Part shown: positions 1 to 8,979 of the stretch, in pieces
Position numbering within the stretch: position 1 is the stretch's first letter
How the letters are laid out: every line of letters starts with the position of its first letter
Source: Mycobacterium sp. URHD0025
GTDB lineage: Bacteria > Actinomycetota > Actinomycetes > Mycobacteriales > Mycobacteriaceae
Assembly: GCF_000426065.1 (NCBI RefSeq)
Contig: NZ_AUEQ01000012.1
Coordinates: 62,001-126,000, forward strand
DNA length: 64,000 nucleotides
Reading direction: 5' to 3'
Notes under the pieces: generated by a model
The model's input: the letters and a program-made list of their open reading frames with translations, nothing else
Told to the model about the DNA's origin: nothing
The model's database searches: none
Position numbers and translations under genes: made by a program

Positions 1-310
1 TGGGGCGGCTGACGGATCCGTCGTTTCGCGGTTGAGGTGCTTCGGTCATGTCTGCGGCCCTCCTGAACGAGTGTGGCTGCCGTCAGTATGTGCTGGCTCC
101 GGAATCGCCAATAGGGACGTTGGTCCTCAATTCGGAGTGCCCCAGCCAAGCGTCAGCCGCACATGGAAGTTCCGGAGCCCACGACGGCACGGTTTTCTAC
201 CCGGAGGCTGCCGACCCACGCCGGTCACCACCCTGCGGTAGGAAGCGGCGCGGCAGAAAGCGGCGCGGTAGAACGTGGCGCGGTCACCCGCGCCACCCCC
301 CGCGAAAACC
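1..310. other. Non-coding stretch downstream of aceA
   Basis: No gene could be supported here. Short open frames exist on the plus strand, but none has a ribosome binding site, a recognisable domain or a family resemblance. The right part (about 241-296) is built of near-repeats of a GGCGCGG-containing unit and ends in a strong hairpin, listed separately. It may be the 3' flank of a gene lying left of the window. Confidence 0.5.
275..296 (-). terminator. Hairpin after aceA, possible terminator
   Basis: A perfect 9-bp stem (275-283 with 288-296) closes a 4-nt loop 15 nt beyond the aceA stop codon. There is no U tract, so it would be an I-shaped, mycobacterial-type terminator or only an mRNA-stabilising hairpin. 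Confidence 0.45.
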
Positions 311-2593
311 TCAGTCCTCCTTGCGGATCAACCGTCCGAGCGCCTCGCGATCGGGTGCCAGCAGTTCGTCGATGCGGGCCTGGTTCACGTCGGCAACGAT
401 GATCTCGCCGACCTCCTGGTACACATCGCTGAAGAGGCCATGGGCCTTCATCTTCTCGGTCTGATAGACGTTGTCCTCCGTCGGCGTCACGTAGTAGACG
501 ATCTCCGGCTTGAACCGGTGGATCAGCCACACGTGGATCAGATCCATCAGGCGCTTCTTACGCAGCTTCTCGGCGAAGGTGTTCTGGTCGCGCACCGTCA
601 GGATGTTGCGGCCATGCCGGTCTTTGATCGGGTCGACGACGACGTTGGCCAGCGGCTCCTCACCCTCACCGTAGATCCCGAGGTCGAGGACATCCGACCC
701 GGCACGACGCGGCCGGAGCTGCACGCGCAGATTCTCGCCGATCTTGTAGTAATCGCTCCACATCGCCAGCCACTCCTCGAGCAGCTTCTTGGGCACCTCG
801 GTCTGCACCAGATGCTGGTGCTGCGTGGAGCCGGCGCCCATTGCCTTGGTGGTGGCGGTGCGGCCGGATGACGCGGCCAGGGCAGCATCGCTGCGCGGGC
901 CGCCGACCAGGGTTTGCGGTGTGCGGTAAGGAGATTCGACCAGGCGCATCTTGCGTTGCAGCCGGGCCAGTGCCAGCATGCCCTCCTGCTGCAGGGATGT
1001 CGCGAACTCCTCGCAGGCCACGCCGTCGACCTGGTGACCGCCATAGGTGATGAAGTTGAAGACGAACCCCATCTTGCCGAGTTCCGCGGGGAAAGCACGC
1101 ATCTCGTCATCGGTCATGCCGGTGGTGTCCCAGTTGAACGACGGAGAAAGGTTGTACGCCAGCATCTGGTCGGGGAACTCGGCGTGGATCGCATCGGCGA
1201 ATTGCTTGGCGTCGGCCAGATCTGCGGTCTTGGTCTCCATCCACAGGATGTCGGCGAACGGCGCCGCCGCCAACGACTTCGCGATCGCATACGGGATGCC
1301 GCCGCGGACCTGGTAGTAGCCCTCGGGCGTCTTGACCCGCTCACAGTCCCAGGCCACGTCGGCGCCCAGCTCATGGGCCTTCTGCTGCGCCGAGTACAGG
1401 GATGCCCGTGCGGCGAAGGCGCGCCAGTCGGCGGCACTCATCGCGGCGGGCTCGCCCTCACGTTCCCGGAACTCCAGCAGTTCGGCGACGGCCTCGCCGT
1501 AGGTGTTCAGACCGGCGTCGGCCTGCCACGCCTCCACGAAGGCGGACTCGACCTTGTCGAACATGGCGTCCACCGAATCGCCGGCGGTGTGGCCCTTGGC
1601 GGCCTCGGCGATCGCGCTCGTGATGCCTTGGCGTTCCAGCCAGGCGTCCGCGGTCGCGTACTCGCCCTCGGGCAGCGCGTAGAGCAGGTGGCCGTTGAGA
1701 TCGGTGACGCCGAGGTCGTAGAACCGGCGCACCATCGCCAGGAAGCACGACTTGTAGGTCGGCACGGACAAGTTCGTCGCCCCCAGCAGGAACGGTTGAT
1801 CGCGCTCGTCGGCCCGGCTGTCGATCAGGTTGGCGGCCTCGGCGTCGGTACGCGCGACGATGATGCCCGGCACCCGCATGATGTCCAGTTGGAACCGGGC
1901 GGTGTTGAGCCGTTTGATCTGCTCATCTGAGGGCACCAGCACCTTGCCGCCCTGGTGGCCGCACTTCTTGGTGCCGGGACGCTGATCCTCGATGTGATAG
2001 CCCGGCACCCCGGACTCGACGAAGCGGCGAATCAGATTGCGTACGTGCGGATCGCCACCGTGGCCGGTATCGGCATCGGCGATGATGAACGGCCGGTAGT
2101 CGTATACGGGCGTTGTACTGCGCTGCTCCGCAGTCATCCGCAGCCGTAGGTACTGCTGATTGCGATCGGCGGTCAGCAGCGCCCGCACCAGACCCGCGGC
2201 CTCGTCGGGCACCTGGCTGAGCGGATAGCTGGCCAGATCGGGTCCTGGATCCTCGCTGATCGACCCCTTGGCCGAGGTCGCCCAGCCGCCCAGATAGATG
2301 CCCCCGATGCCCATCCGTTTCATCGCCACCGCCTGGCCCGGCGAATACGGGCCGAATGTGGTGATGCTCTTCTTCTGTGCGAAGAGCTCGCGAAGGTACG
2401 GATAGAACGCGGTGGCGGCCTCGCGGGCCACCGGATAGTCGGACGGGATCGTGCCGCGTTGCTCGGCGACCTGACGCGCCGAATACAGCCGGATGATGCC
2501 CTCGAACCTGGGGCTGTCGATGTAGGCCTGAGTGGCTGCGACATCGTTCTCGAAAGACGAGTCGGTCTGTGCGTTGGCTTCGATTGTGGCCAT
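311..2593 (-). CDS. aceA: Isocitrate lyase, long ICL2 type
   Basis: Cytosolic enzyme of the glyoxylate shunt that cleaves isocitrate to glyoxylate and succinate, and in mycobacteria also acts on 2-methylisocitrate. Visible signatures are DADTGHGGD, the IEDQRPG strand and the catalytic KKCGH loop near residue 213. At 760 aa it matches the mycobacterial ICL2 form (about 766 aa), not the short ~430-aa enzyme; the extra length is an insert and C-terminal domain. In M. tuberculosis H37Rv the gene is split into aceAa/aceAb; here it is one open frame. The ATG at 2593 was chosen over one 14 codons upstream because AGGAG lies 7 nt before it. Malate synthase glcB, its pathway partner, is in the same window but in a separate transcription unit. 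Confidence 0.95.
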   Translation of the reverse strand: MATIEANAQTDSSFENDVAATQAYIDSPRFEGIIRLYSARQVAEQRGTIPSDYPVAREAATAFYPYLRELFAQKKSITTFGPYSPGQAVAMKRMGIGGIYLGGWATSAKGSISEDPGPDLASYPLSQVPDEAAGLVRALLTADRNQQYLRLRMTAEQRSTTPVYDYRPFIIADADTGHGGDPHVRNLIRRFVESGVPGYHIEDQRPGTKKCGHQGGKVLVPSDEQIKRLNTARFQLDIMRVPGIIVARTDAEAANLIDSRADERDQPFLLGATNLSVPTYKSCFLAMVRRFYDLGVTDLNGHLLYALPEGEYATADAWLERQGITSAIAEAAKGHTAGDSVDAMFDKVESAFVEAWQADAGLNTYGEAVAELLEFREREGEPAAMSAADWRAFAARASLYSAQQKAHELGADVAWDCERVKTPEGYYQVRGGIPYAIAKSLAAAPFADILWMETKTADLADAKQFADAIHAEFPDQMLAYNLSPSFNWDTTGMTDDEMRAFPAELGKMGFVFNFITYGGHQVDGVACEEFATSLQQEGMLALARLQRKMRLVESPYRTPQTLVGGPRSDAALAASSGRTATTKAMGAGSTQHQHLVQTEVPKKLLEEWLAMWSDYYKIGENLRVQLRPRRAGSDVLDLGIYGEGEEPLANVVVDPIKDRHGRNILTVRDQNTFAEKLRKKRLMDLIHVWLIHRFKPEIVYYVTPTEDNVYQTEKMKAHGLFSDVYQEVGEIIVADVNQARIDELLAPDREALGRLIRKED

Positions 2594-2699
2594 GTGTGCG
2601 CTCCTGAACTCGGGTACCCCAATCATTGCTGGCAAGTCGCGGCACCGGAGCCGGTTGGGAGATTTCTCAGGAGTTCCGCCCGCGGCAGGCCCCAGGTCC

Positions 2700-2705
2700 T
2701 AGGCT
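2700..2705 (+). promoter_or_regulatory. -10 box (TAGGCT), leaderless start at 2713
   Basis: TAGGCT fits the mycobacterial TANNNT -10 consensus and ends 7 nt before the ATG at 2713, with no Shine-Dalgarno between. Transcription would begin at or next to the start codon. It lies in the divergent region shared with aceA. Confidence 0.55.
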
Positions 2706-2712
2706 GCACGAC

Positions 2713-3108
2713 ATGTCGATCGACCGGGCCGCGTTGGCCGCCGGTGCCATCCGATTCGCGTCGGGCGTCTCCTTTCTCGTCGACCCGAAGCGGGCCGACA
2801 GGCTATGGGGTTCAAAGGATTTGCCTGATGCAACCGCACAGCTGCTGTGGCGGTCGATGGGATATCGCGATGCCCTGATCGGCGGGCTGCTGCTGGCGGC
2901 CGGGCTGCGGGGCAAGGACACCCGCGGATGGTTCCTGGCCTCCGGCGGCGCCGACGCCTCCGACCTACTGGGCGGGCTCGCGGTCCACGAGCAGCTGCCA
3001 CGCTCACAGCAGGTCATCGGCCTCGGCGGTGCCGTCGTCGGTATCGCGGTCGGATTGTGGGGCGCCACGCGCCGCCGGGAGCCTGCGACGGAACATCGCA
3101 GGGGCTAG
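2713..3108 (+). CDS. Small integral membrane protein, unknown
   Basis: 131 aa, not assigned to a named family. It has an N-terminal Ala-rich helix, the segment WGSKDLPDATAQLLWRSMGY, and two or three predicted membrane helices (about residues 53-68, 98-120), ending in an Arg/Glu-rich cytosolic tail. The ATG at 2713 was preferred to an upstream in-frame codon because a TANNNT box sits 7 nt before it. It is transcribed divergently from aceA and converges on the MFS gene, ending 6 nt from it. Function unknown. Confidence 0.75.
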   Translation: MSIDRAALAAGAIRFASGVSFLVDPKRADRLWGSKDLPDATAQLLWRSMGYRDALIGGLLLAAGLRGKDTRGWFLASGGADASDLLGGLAVHEQLPRSQQVIGLGGAVVGIAVGLWGATRRREPATEHRRG

Positions 3109-3114
3109 GCCCGG

Positions 3115-4416
3115 CTAGGCATCCGTTTCGACGATGTCGTCGCGGTACCAACGGGTGGCCATCAGATAGCAACCCATGGCCAGCAGTTGCAGCACCGGGA
3201 CCAGGACCAGCAGGGCCCGGCCCAGCGCGTGGACGCCGAGATCAGGGGTCAGCGTGTCACTGATCAGGCCGGTGACGAAGGGGCCGACGGCTCCGAGCGT
3301 GGCATTGAAGAACAAGAAGATCGCCGATGCGGTTGCTCGGTGCTGGGGTAACACGAGACGGTGGATCGCCGCGATCGACGGGGCCATGTAGGCGGTGCCG
3401 ATCACGTAGCTGAGCGCCAGGAACCACACGCATGCGGCGCGGCTTTCGACGGTGAACGCCAACACCGAGGCCGGAAGCAGCAGGACCGTGGTCAGTATCA
3501 CGATCCACAGCAGCCAGCGTGGATCGCGCACGGCCAGCCGGTCGGCCATCCGGCCCACGATCACCAGGCCCAACACGCCGGCAAGTCCGGTGGCCACGCC
3601 GTATTCGAGCCCGACCTCGCTGAGCGACATGGACTGTGTGCGCATGAGGAAGGCGGGGGAGAAGGTGGTCAGCGAGTAGCCTGCGGCCGCGATGAACGCC
3701 GTGCCGCCGACCAGGAACAGGAAGCTGCGTTTGCGCAGCAGTGCCCACCACTCGTCCGGTGCTACGTGTTCTCTCGGCTTCGCGACCGGCAGCGCCTGAT
3801 GCGCGCCGACCACCAGCAACACCAGTGGGGCGAACACCACGCTGAGCCCGCCCATCACGACGAAAGCCGTTCGCCAGCCCAGGCTTTCGGCCAACAATCC
3901 GCCGCCGATCAGGCTGGCGCCGCTGGCCAGCGGGATCGCCAGGGTGATGACAGCCAGCGGCGCGGCGCGGCGATCCTGCGCGAAGTTGCGGGCCACGTAC
4001 GCGTGGGCGGCCGGGGTGCTGCCCGCCTCGCCCACCGCTACCCCCACCCGCGTGAGCGCGAGCTGGAAACCGGACTGCACGGCCCCGCCGAGCATGGTCA
4101 TGCTGCCCCACAGTGTCAGGCAGGCGGCGATCACCGCACCGTACGTGCCACGGTCGGCGACCCGCGCCACCGCGATGCCCAGCACGGCGTACACGATCAG
4201 GAAGCCGAACCCGTTGATCACCCCGATCGCGGTGTCCGACAGGGCGAGGTCATGTTTGATCGGTTCGGCCAGGACAGAGGGCAGGAACCGGTCGACGTAG
4301 TTGAGGGTGCCGACCAGGGTCAGCAGCCCGACCGCCGCCCATGCGCGCCGCGGCCCGTGTACGTCGGTGGGTCCGGGCGACACGGTGACCAGTGGTGCGT
4401 CATCGGTCTCACTCAT
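3115..4416 (-). CDS. MFS transporter, spinster-like
   Basis: 433-aa major facilitator with about 12 hydrophobic helices; the N-terminal helix carries LNYVDRFLPSVL, close to the NYxDR motif of the spinster-like group, and RVGVAVGEAG resembles the motif found in helix 4-5 of these carriers. The MFS motif A equivalent is ARVADRGTYG between helices 2 and 3. Substrate cannot be deduced. It is divergent from the SDR gene at 4533, with 116 nt between them, so the two may share regulation. Confidence 0.85.
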   Translation of the reverse strand: MSETDDAPLVTVSPGPTDVHGPRRAWAAVGLLTLVGTLNYVDRFLPSVLAEPIKHDLALSDTAIGVINGFGFLIVYAVLGIAVARVADRGTYGAVIAACLTLWGSMTMLGGAVQSGFQLALTRVGVAVGEAGSTPAAHAYVARNFAQDRRAAPLAVITLAIPLASGASLIGGGLLAESLGWRTAFVVMGGLSVVFAPLVLLVVGAHQALPVAKPREHVAPDEWWALLRKRSFLFLVGGTAFIAAAGYSLTTFSPAFLMRTQSMSLSEVGLEYGVATGLAGVLGLVIVGRMADRLAVRDPRWLLWIVILTTVLLLPASVLAFTVESRAACVWFLALSYVIGTAYMAPSIAAIHRLVLPQHRATASAIFLFFNATLGAVGPFVTGLISDTLTPDLGVHALGRALLVLVPVLQLLAMGCYLMATRWYRDDIVETDA

Positions 4417-4519
4417 GCGATGGCCTGAAATGCCATGCCGGATGCCGACCGGGTAACCGCGTACGTGCCGATGATCGCCTCCTTACCGCCCGTCGCCGGG
4501 GCGGCTCGGCGGCCAAAGA

Positions 4520-4525
4520 TAGCAT
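4520..4525 (+). promoter_or_regulatory. -10 box (TAGCAT), leaderless start at 4533
   Basis: TAGCAT ends 7 nt before the GTG at 4533. The spacing equals that of the other leaderless candidates in this window and favours this GTG over any upstream start. Confidence 0.55.
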
Positions 4526-4532
4526 CCGAAGG

Positions 4533-5333
4533 GTGACCGACCTTGCCAAATACGGACCATGGGCGGTGATCGCCGGCGGCTCTGAGGGGGTCGGCGCCGA
4601 GTTCGCCCGCATGCTCGCCGAAGACGGCTTCAACCTGGTGCTCCTGGCGCGCAAGACCGGTCCGCTGGAAGCCACGGCGCAGCGCTGCCGGGACGTGGGC
4701 GTACAGGTGCGGACGGTGACGGTGGATCTGGTGGACGCCGCGTCCACCGCGCAGATCGCCGATGTGACTGCCGGTCTGGACGTCGGGCTGTTGATCTATA
4801 ACGCCGGCGCCAACACCTGCAGTGAACGGTTCCTGGACGCGCCGCTGGCCGATTTCCACAAGGTCGTGGACCTCAATGTCACCAGGATGATGGAGCTGGT
4901 CCAGCACTTCGGCAGGCCGATGGCTGCGCGGGGGCGGGGCGGCATCCTGCTGGTGGGTTCGCTGGCGGGCTATGCGGGGTCGATGCGGCACACCGTCTAC
5001 GGCGGGGTGAAGGCCTACGGCCGGCTGTTCGCCGAAAGCCTGTGGCTGGAGCTGCGGGAGTACAACGTCGACGTGCTCGAACTGGTGCTCGGGGTGACCC
5101 GCACCCCGGCGATGGAGCGCGCCGGCCTGAACTTCTCGGCACCGGGTATGCGGATCAGCGACCCCGCCGAGGTTGCCCGCGAAGGCCTGGACCACCTCGG
5201 GGCGGGGCCGGTGCACGTGGCCGGTGGCAACGCCCGACGGGCCGAGATGAACAGTGCGCCCGACCGGGCCCAGGTGGTGCTCAAATCGGACGCCGCGATC
5301 CGCAACCTGATCAATGCGCGGGCGCCGCAATGA
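4533..5333 (+). CDS. Short-chain dehydrogenase/reductase
   Basis: 266-aa classical SDR with an NAD(P)-binding GGSEGVG near residue 12, NAG in YNAGAN, a catalytic serine in VGSLAG, and YGGVK as the YxxxK pair. Substrate unknown; the family in mycobacteria includes ketoacyl and steroid reductases. The GTG start is set by the upstream -10 box and by the position of the Rossmann strand. The GC-rich 3' region up to 5543 holds no gene. Confidence 0.85.
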   Translation: MTDLAKYGPWAVIAGGSEGVGAEFARMLAEDGFNLVLLARKTGPLEATAQRCRDVGVQVRTVTVDLVDAASTAQIADVTAGLDVGLLIYNAGANTCSERFLDAPLADFHKVVDLNVTRMMELVQHFGRPMAARGRGGILLVGSLAGYAGSMRHTVYGGVKAYGRLFAESLWLELREYNVDVLELVLGVTRTPAMERAGLNFSAPGMRISDPAEVAREGLDHLGAGPVHVAGGNARRAEMNSAPDRAQVVLKSDAAIRNLINARAPQ

Positions 5334-5542
5334 TTTTGGGAACGCGGCACCCGGTTGATCGTCTACGCGATACCGCGGCGCATCGGCTGCTGACCGCCGG
5401 AGTGGCGGGAGAGCCCCTGAGCAGACCCAGGTGAATTCTGGGTGCCCATACGGTTACCGATCGTTCCCACGGGATGCCGATGCGTGCCGGGCGGCTTACG
5501 CTCGTCGCGGTCGGGTCGCGCGAGAGAAATCGAGGTCGCAGG

Positions 5543-6625
5543 GTGAGGACAGTGCTGGGCCTGTCGGTGACTCCGCACGGCATCGCCTGGGCCCTGGTCG
5601 ACAGCCGCTCCGCGGACGCGACCCCGCTCGATGACGATGCCTTCGATGTCGATTCCGCCGATCAGCTGACCGTCCGGGCCGCCGCCGCGGCTCGCAGCGC
5701 CCAGGCCATCGCCGCCTCCAGCGGTCAGCATGTGGACTCGATCGGGGTATGCGCCGACGACCTCGTCGCCGATGATGCCGACGACGGCCGCATGGCCGAA
5801 CTTCTCGACCTGCTTGCCGCCGCCGGCTTCGACGATGTGCGCGTCGTGCCGGAACCGTCCGACACGACCGAACCCGACGACCGCGGGACGCAGGCGCGTC
5901 TGGGGGCCGCCCGGTCCGCCGCGCTCGCCGTCGCGACCAACGTGGTTGCCCGGGCACCCAGACCTGTCGCGGTTCGGGTTGCCTCGCCCCGCAGGTACAC
6001 GGCGGCGCGGGCAGCGGCCGCCGCTGCCGCGGCGATTGCCGCCGGCCTGCTCACGGTGGGGTCGCAGTACGTCGAACCCGTGCCGGGTCCGGTCACCGCC
6101 GACGACGGTGCCATCACCGCGGCCGCGGAGCCTCAGCTCGTCACTGTCGCCACGCCACGCGAGGCGAGCCGATCGGTGGCGGTGACCGAGGAAGAACTCG
6201 TGGCCGAGCGGGCCGCCCGGACACCGATCGCCGAACCGGTCGACCCGTCGGTGTCGGCGGCGTCCGCAGTGTCGGCGGAAGCGGTTCAACCCGTAGCCCA
6301 CACCGAACCCCCTGTACCCCAAGCGATTCCGGTGGTTCGGCAGCCGGCGCCGGCCGTCGTCGCGGCGCCCGTCGATCCGCGTCCGGTCCAGCAGCCGGTG
6401 GCGATGGCCATCCCCGCCAGTGCCGTCCCGGTGCAGCACATTCCGGCGGCGGTCCCAGGCCCGGTCGTCGGCCCACCGGCAGCCGAGCCGCACCTGGCCA
6501 CAGATCCCGCGCCTGGCCCTGCGGCGCTGCCACTACCGGCGTCGGCGCCCGTTCCCGTACCGACACCGGCGCCAGCGCCCGCGCCCGCGCCTGCGGGTCT
6601 GTGGTTCCTCGGAGCGATGCCGTAG
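5543..6625 (+). CDS. DUF7159-like mycobacterial membrane protein
   Basis: 360 aa. The N-terminal region (VLGLSVTPHGIAWALVD) resembles the actin/ASKHA-like opening of a family found almost only in mycobacteria (DUF7159). After about 150 residues comes an Ala-rich membrane helix (about 151-172), then a Pro/Ala/Val-rich tail of roughly 180 residues likely outside the membrane. GTG 5543 was chosen because the family motif starts there; GTG 5552 is an alternative. Function unknown. Tail-to-tail with the DyP operon, 15 nt apart. Confidence 0.7.
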   Translation: MRTVLGLSVTPHGIAWALVDSRSADATPLDDDAFDVDSADQLTVRAAAAARSAQAIAASSGQHVDSIGVCADDLVADDADDGRMAELLDLLAAAGFDDVRVVPEPSDTTEPDDRGTQARLGAARSAALAVATNVVARAPRPVAVRVASPRRYTAARAAAAAAAAIAAGLLTVGSQYVEPVPGPVTADDGAITAAAEPQLVTVATPREASRSVAVTEEELVAERAARTPIAEPVDPSVSAASAVSAEAVQPVAHTEPPVPQAIPVVRQPAPAVVAAPVDPRPVQQPVAMAIPASAVPVQHIPAAVPGPVVGPPAAEPHLATDPAPGPAALPLPASAPVPVPTPAPAPAPAPAGLWFLGAMP

Positions 6626-6640
6626 CAGGGACCGCCCGAA

Positions 6641-7645
6641 TTACGGCATGGTCGCGACGTTGTTCCAGAAATGCCTGAGACTGTCGGTGCCGCCGAACAA
6701 GGTCGTGAAATTGGTGGAATCGACCAGGACGATATCGCCGGCCCGACCGGCGGTCGGCGGCAGCCAGATCAGCGCGTTGAATTCGGAGTTGCCCGACTCG
6801 GTGAACGGATGGGGCCGGGTGGGGTCGACGAGCTGGCGCCCCAGCACCCGCAGTGCGCTGCTCTCCGGTTCGGTGAGTGCATAGTGCGGCAGGTGCGGGT
6901 GGAAATTGAAGGTGCGGACATCGGTGAGCAGGCCGGGAGAGTCCAGATCGCGCACAGCCGTCAACGGTGCGATCTCGGTGGTCCCCGCGACGACCGCTGG
7001 ACGTAACCCCCAGACGTTGTGCACGGGGACGTCGAGCGCCGCCATCAGTGAGCGGGTGTATTGCCCGAAGCGCTGCTGCCGGGGCACCAGCGGATCGCCG
7101 TGATGCATGTACTCGATCTGGCGCCGGGCGTAGTCGTCGGTGTCACCGACATCGTGATGTGGCGCCAGCAGCAGGCAGGTGCCCTCGCGCTGCAGCCAGC
7201 GACGGATCGCCTCGACCTCGCCCGGGTCGGCCTCTTGTTCGGACAGGATGTGGTCGAGGCCGAACACCATCAAGGTGTCGCAATCGTCGAGGATCCGCTC
7301 ATCGATCGGAAGCCGGTAGCCGGCCTGGTCGATCCGCTGGAATACGGCCACCGGATGACCGGTGACCTGGCCCGCCAACTCTTGAAAGGCCAGCGTCGAT
7401 CGGTGGAACAACTCCAGCGTGCCGGCGATGCCCTGGAGGAAGGCGGCTGCGGCGTATTCGGGTGTCTCGTATGCGGGCCACAGCACGTTGCGGACCTCGG
7501 TCATGGTGGAGAACCGGTTCTCCATCGCCGCGGGATCGCGCTGGGCTTCCCACGGGTAGCTCCAGGTCCAGTAGATGCTGATCCGCCTGCGCCCGTCGTG
7601 GCGGCGGGCGATGTGCGTCTGGTTGTACGTGCGGGCGCCGGTCAT
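6641..7645 (-). CDS. Unknown protein, third gene of the DyP-type operon
   Basis: 334 aa, not recognised. It begins with a basic HIARRHDGRRR stretch, has the segment DCDTLMVFGLDH followed by an IRRWLQREGTCLLLAPHHD strand-turn that looks like a glutamine-amidotransferase/ThuA-type Rossmann layer, and ends in a mixed region. No signal peptide. The start overlaps the stop of the peroxidase gene by ATGA (7642-7645), so the two are translationally coupled. The role is presumably tied to the peroxidase. Confidence 0.7.
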   Translation of the reverse strand: MTGARTYNQTHIARRHDGRRRISIYWTWSYPWEAQRDPAAMENRFSTMTEVRNVLWPAYETPEYAAAAFLQGIAGTLELFHRSTLAFQELAGQVTGHPVAVFQRIDQAGYRLPIDERILDDCDTLMVFGLDHILSEQEADPGEVEAIRRWLQREGTCLLLAPHHDVGDTDDYARRQIEYMHHGDPLVPRQQRFGQYTRSLMAALDVPVHNVWGLRPAVVAGTTEIAPLTAVRDLDSPGLLTDVRTFNFHPHLPHYALTEPESSALRVLGRQLVDPTRPHPFTESGNSEFNALIWLPPTAGRAGDIVLVDSTNFTTLFGGTDSLRHFWNNVATMP

Positions 7646-8973
7646 GAGGCTGCAGCTCCGGTGCCGGTGGCCAGATAACGTAGTCCCGCCATGCCCGGCA
7701 AGAAGAAATAGGCGCCACCTCGTAGCGTGGTGAACGCGGGGATTCCCTTGTGGACCTTACGTATCGGCCGTTTCGGGACGGTGAAGTCCAGTGTTCCGTC
7801 CTGGGTGCCGCAGATCGGGTCGTGCTCGTTGCCGAGTTCGTGGAACGTCTTGTCGTTGATCCAGACGTTCTGCGCGAACTCGAACTGGCGCACCAGGTCG
7901 GCACAGATTATGAATGCCGCGATCCCGCGTTCCACACCGTCATCGGGTGCACCGTCCGGAAGGGCCGGACCGTACGTGGCGCCGCGCCGGATCATCCGCC
8001 GACGATTCATGTAATGCCCCGTGTCACGTGGATTGAGCCGACGCGCGTGCGACCCCAGCGGGCAGGCATAGCCGAACGGATCCATGTGCTTGTAATCGAA
8101 ATCGTTGTTGCGCATGGGATCTGAACCCAATTCGGGATCGTCCCGCTCGGGCGCCAGCACCAGGGGAGCGCCGCTGCGCCAGCGACCCATGAACTTCGCT
8201 GCCAGCAGCTCCTCGGCCTCCGGAGAATCCGACCGTTCACGAATGTAGTCCCGAAACCGTGCGACATGCTCCTCGAGCCTGCGGTAGGCCAGGTAACTTC
8301 CGTTGCGCGAAAGCGTCTCCGGTTTGGGCAGATTGGGGACAGATCCATCCTCATCGGGATAACCCAGGATGAACTCACCGGGCTCGAGTGGGTCGCCCGA
8401 ACCAGGCGTCGGCTCCTCCCCGGAACCCTTCATGACCGGCTGGGACAGCCTGTCGCGGAATCCGAAGTGGTCGTGGGCGTAATTGAACGGCGGGGTCGCA
8501 TTCAGGTCCAGGTACGACAGGCTGCGCACCCCGGCGGTTCTGTTCAGCAGCTGGTCGTGCTCCTCGATGGAGCGCCGGCACTGTTCGTCGGTGCGGGCGA
8601 ACAGGATTGCGATCGCATGCAGATCTCCACCGGCCAGACCTCCCAACCAGTGTTCGGGTGCGGCCTCGCCGGTGTCCCCGAGGATGGTGGCCCGCTGTGC
8701 CATGCCTTCCCGGAACGCCGCCGGAAAGGTCGCCAGCGACTCCTCGTCGACGCCGAGTGCCCGCAGCCCATTCCAGGTGAAGGCCAACGTGACCCAGCGG
8801 TCGGATTCGTCGATCGTGGCTACGGCCGCCGCGGCCGAGGACACCTTGTCCAGCAATGCGGTGACCCACGCCCGGCCGCCCTCCGGGGTGTCGAACGTCA
8901 GGAATTCGTAGCGCCCGGTGATGGCCGGGGTGCGGGTCAGCAGGATGTGCTGGATCTCATCGAACTCGAGCAC
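7642..8973 (-). CDS. DyP-type heme peroxidase family protein
   Basis: 443 aa of the dye-decolourising peroxidase superfamily, nearest to the long fungal-like classes. Seen: the family motif as GFRDRLSQP (about residue 175), the proximal-His segment CPLGSHARRLNPRD (about 306-319), and the heme-pocket arginine in MIRRGATYG. The canonical GxxDG reads GxxDR here, an unusual substitution; the acidic residue itself is kept. No Tat signal is seen and no encapsulin gene is nearby. It is the middle gene of three, following the 186-aa gene by 6 nt and overlapping the next by 4 nt. The peroxide-dependent substrate is unknown. Confidence 0.85.
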   Translation of the reverse strand: MLEFDEIQHILLTRTPAITGRYEFLTFDTPEGGRAWVTALLDKVSSAAAAVATIDESDRWVTLAFTWNGLRALGVDEESLATFPAAFREGMAQRATILGDTGEAAPEHWLGGLAGGDLHAIAILFARTDEQCRRSIEEHDQLLNRTAGVRSLSYLDLNATPPFNYAHDHFGFRDRLSQPVMKGSGEEPTPGSGDPLEPGEFILGYPDEDGSVPNLPKPETLSRNGSYLAYRRLEEHVARFRDYIRERSDSPEAEELLAAKFMGRWRSGAPLVLAPERDDPELGSDPMRNNDFDYKHMDPFGYACPLGSHARRLNPRDTGHYMNRRRMIRRGATYGPALPDGAPDDGVERGIAAFIICADLVRQFEFAQNVWINDKTFHELGNEHDPICGTQDGTLDFTVPKRPIRKVHKGIPAFTTLRGGAYFFLPGMAGLRYLATGTGAAAS

Positions 8974-8979
8974 GGCCGG

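Noticed and set aside
1..464. Small plus-strand frames at the left edge
   Set aside because: No ribosome site, no recognisable domain, and they overlap the 3' end of aceA. I could not support any.
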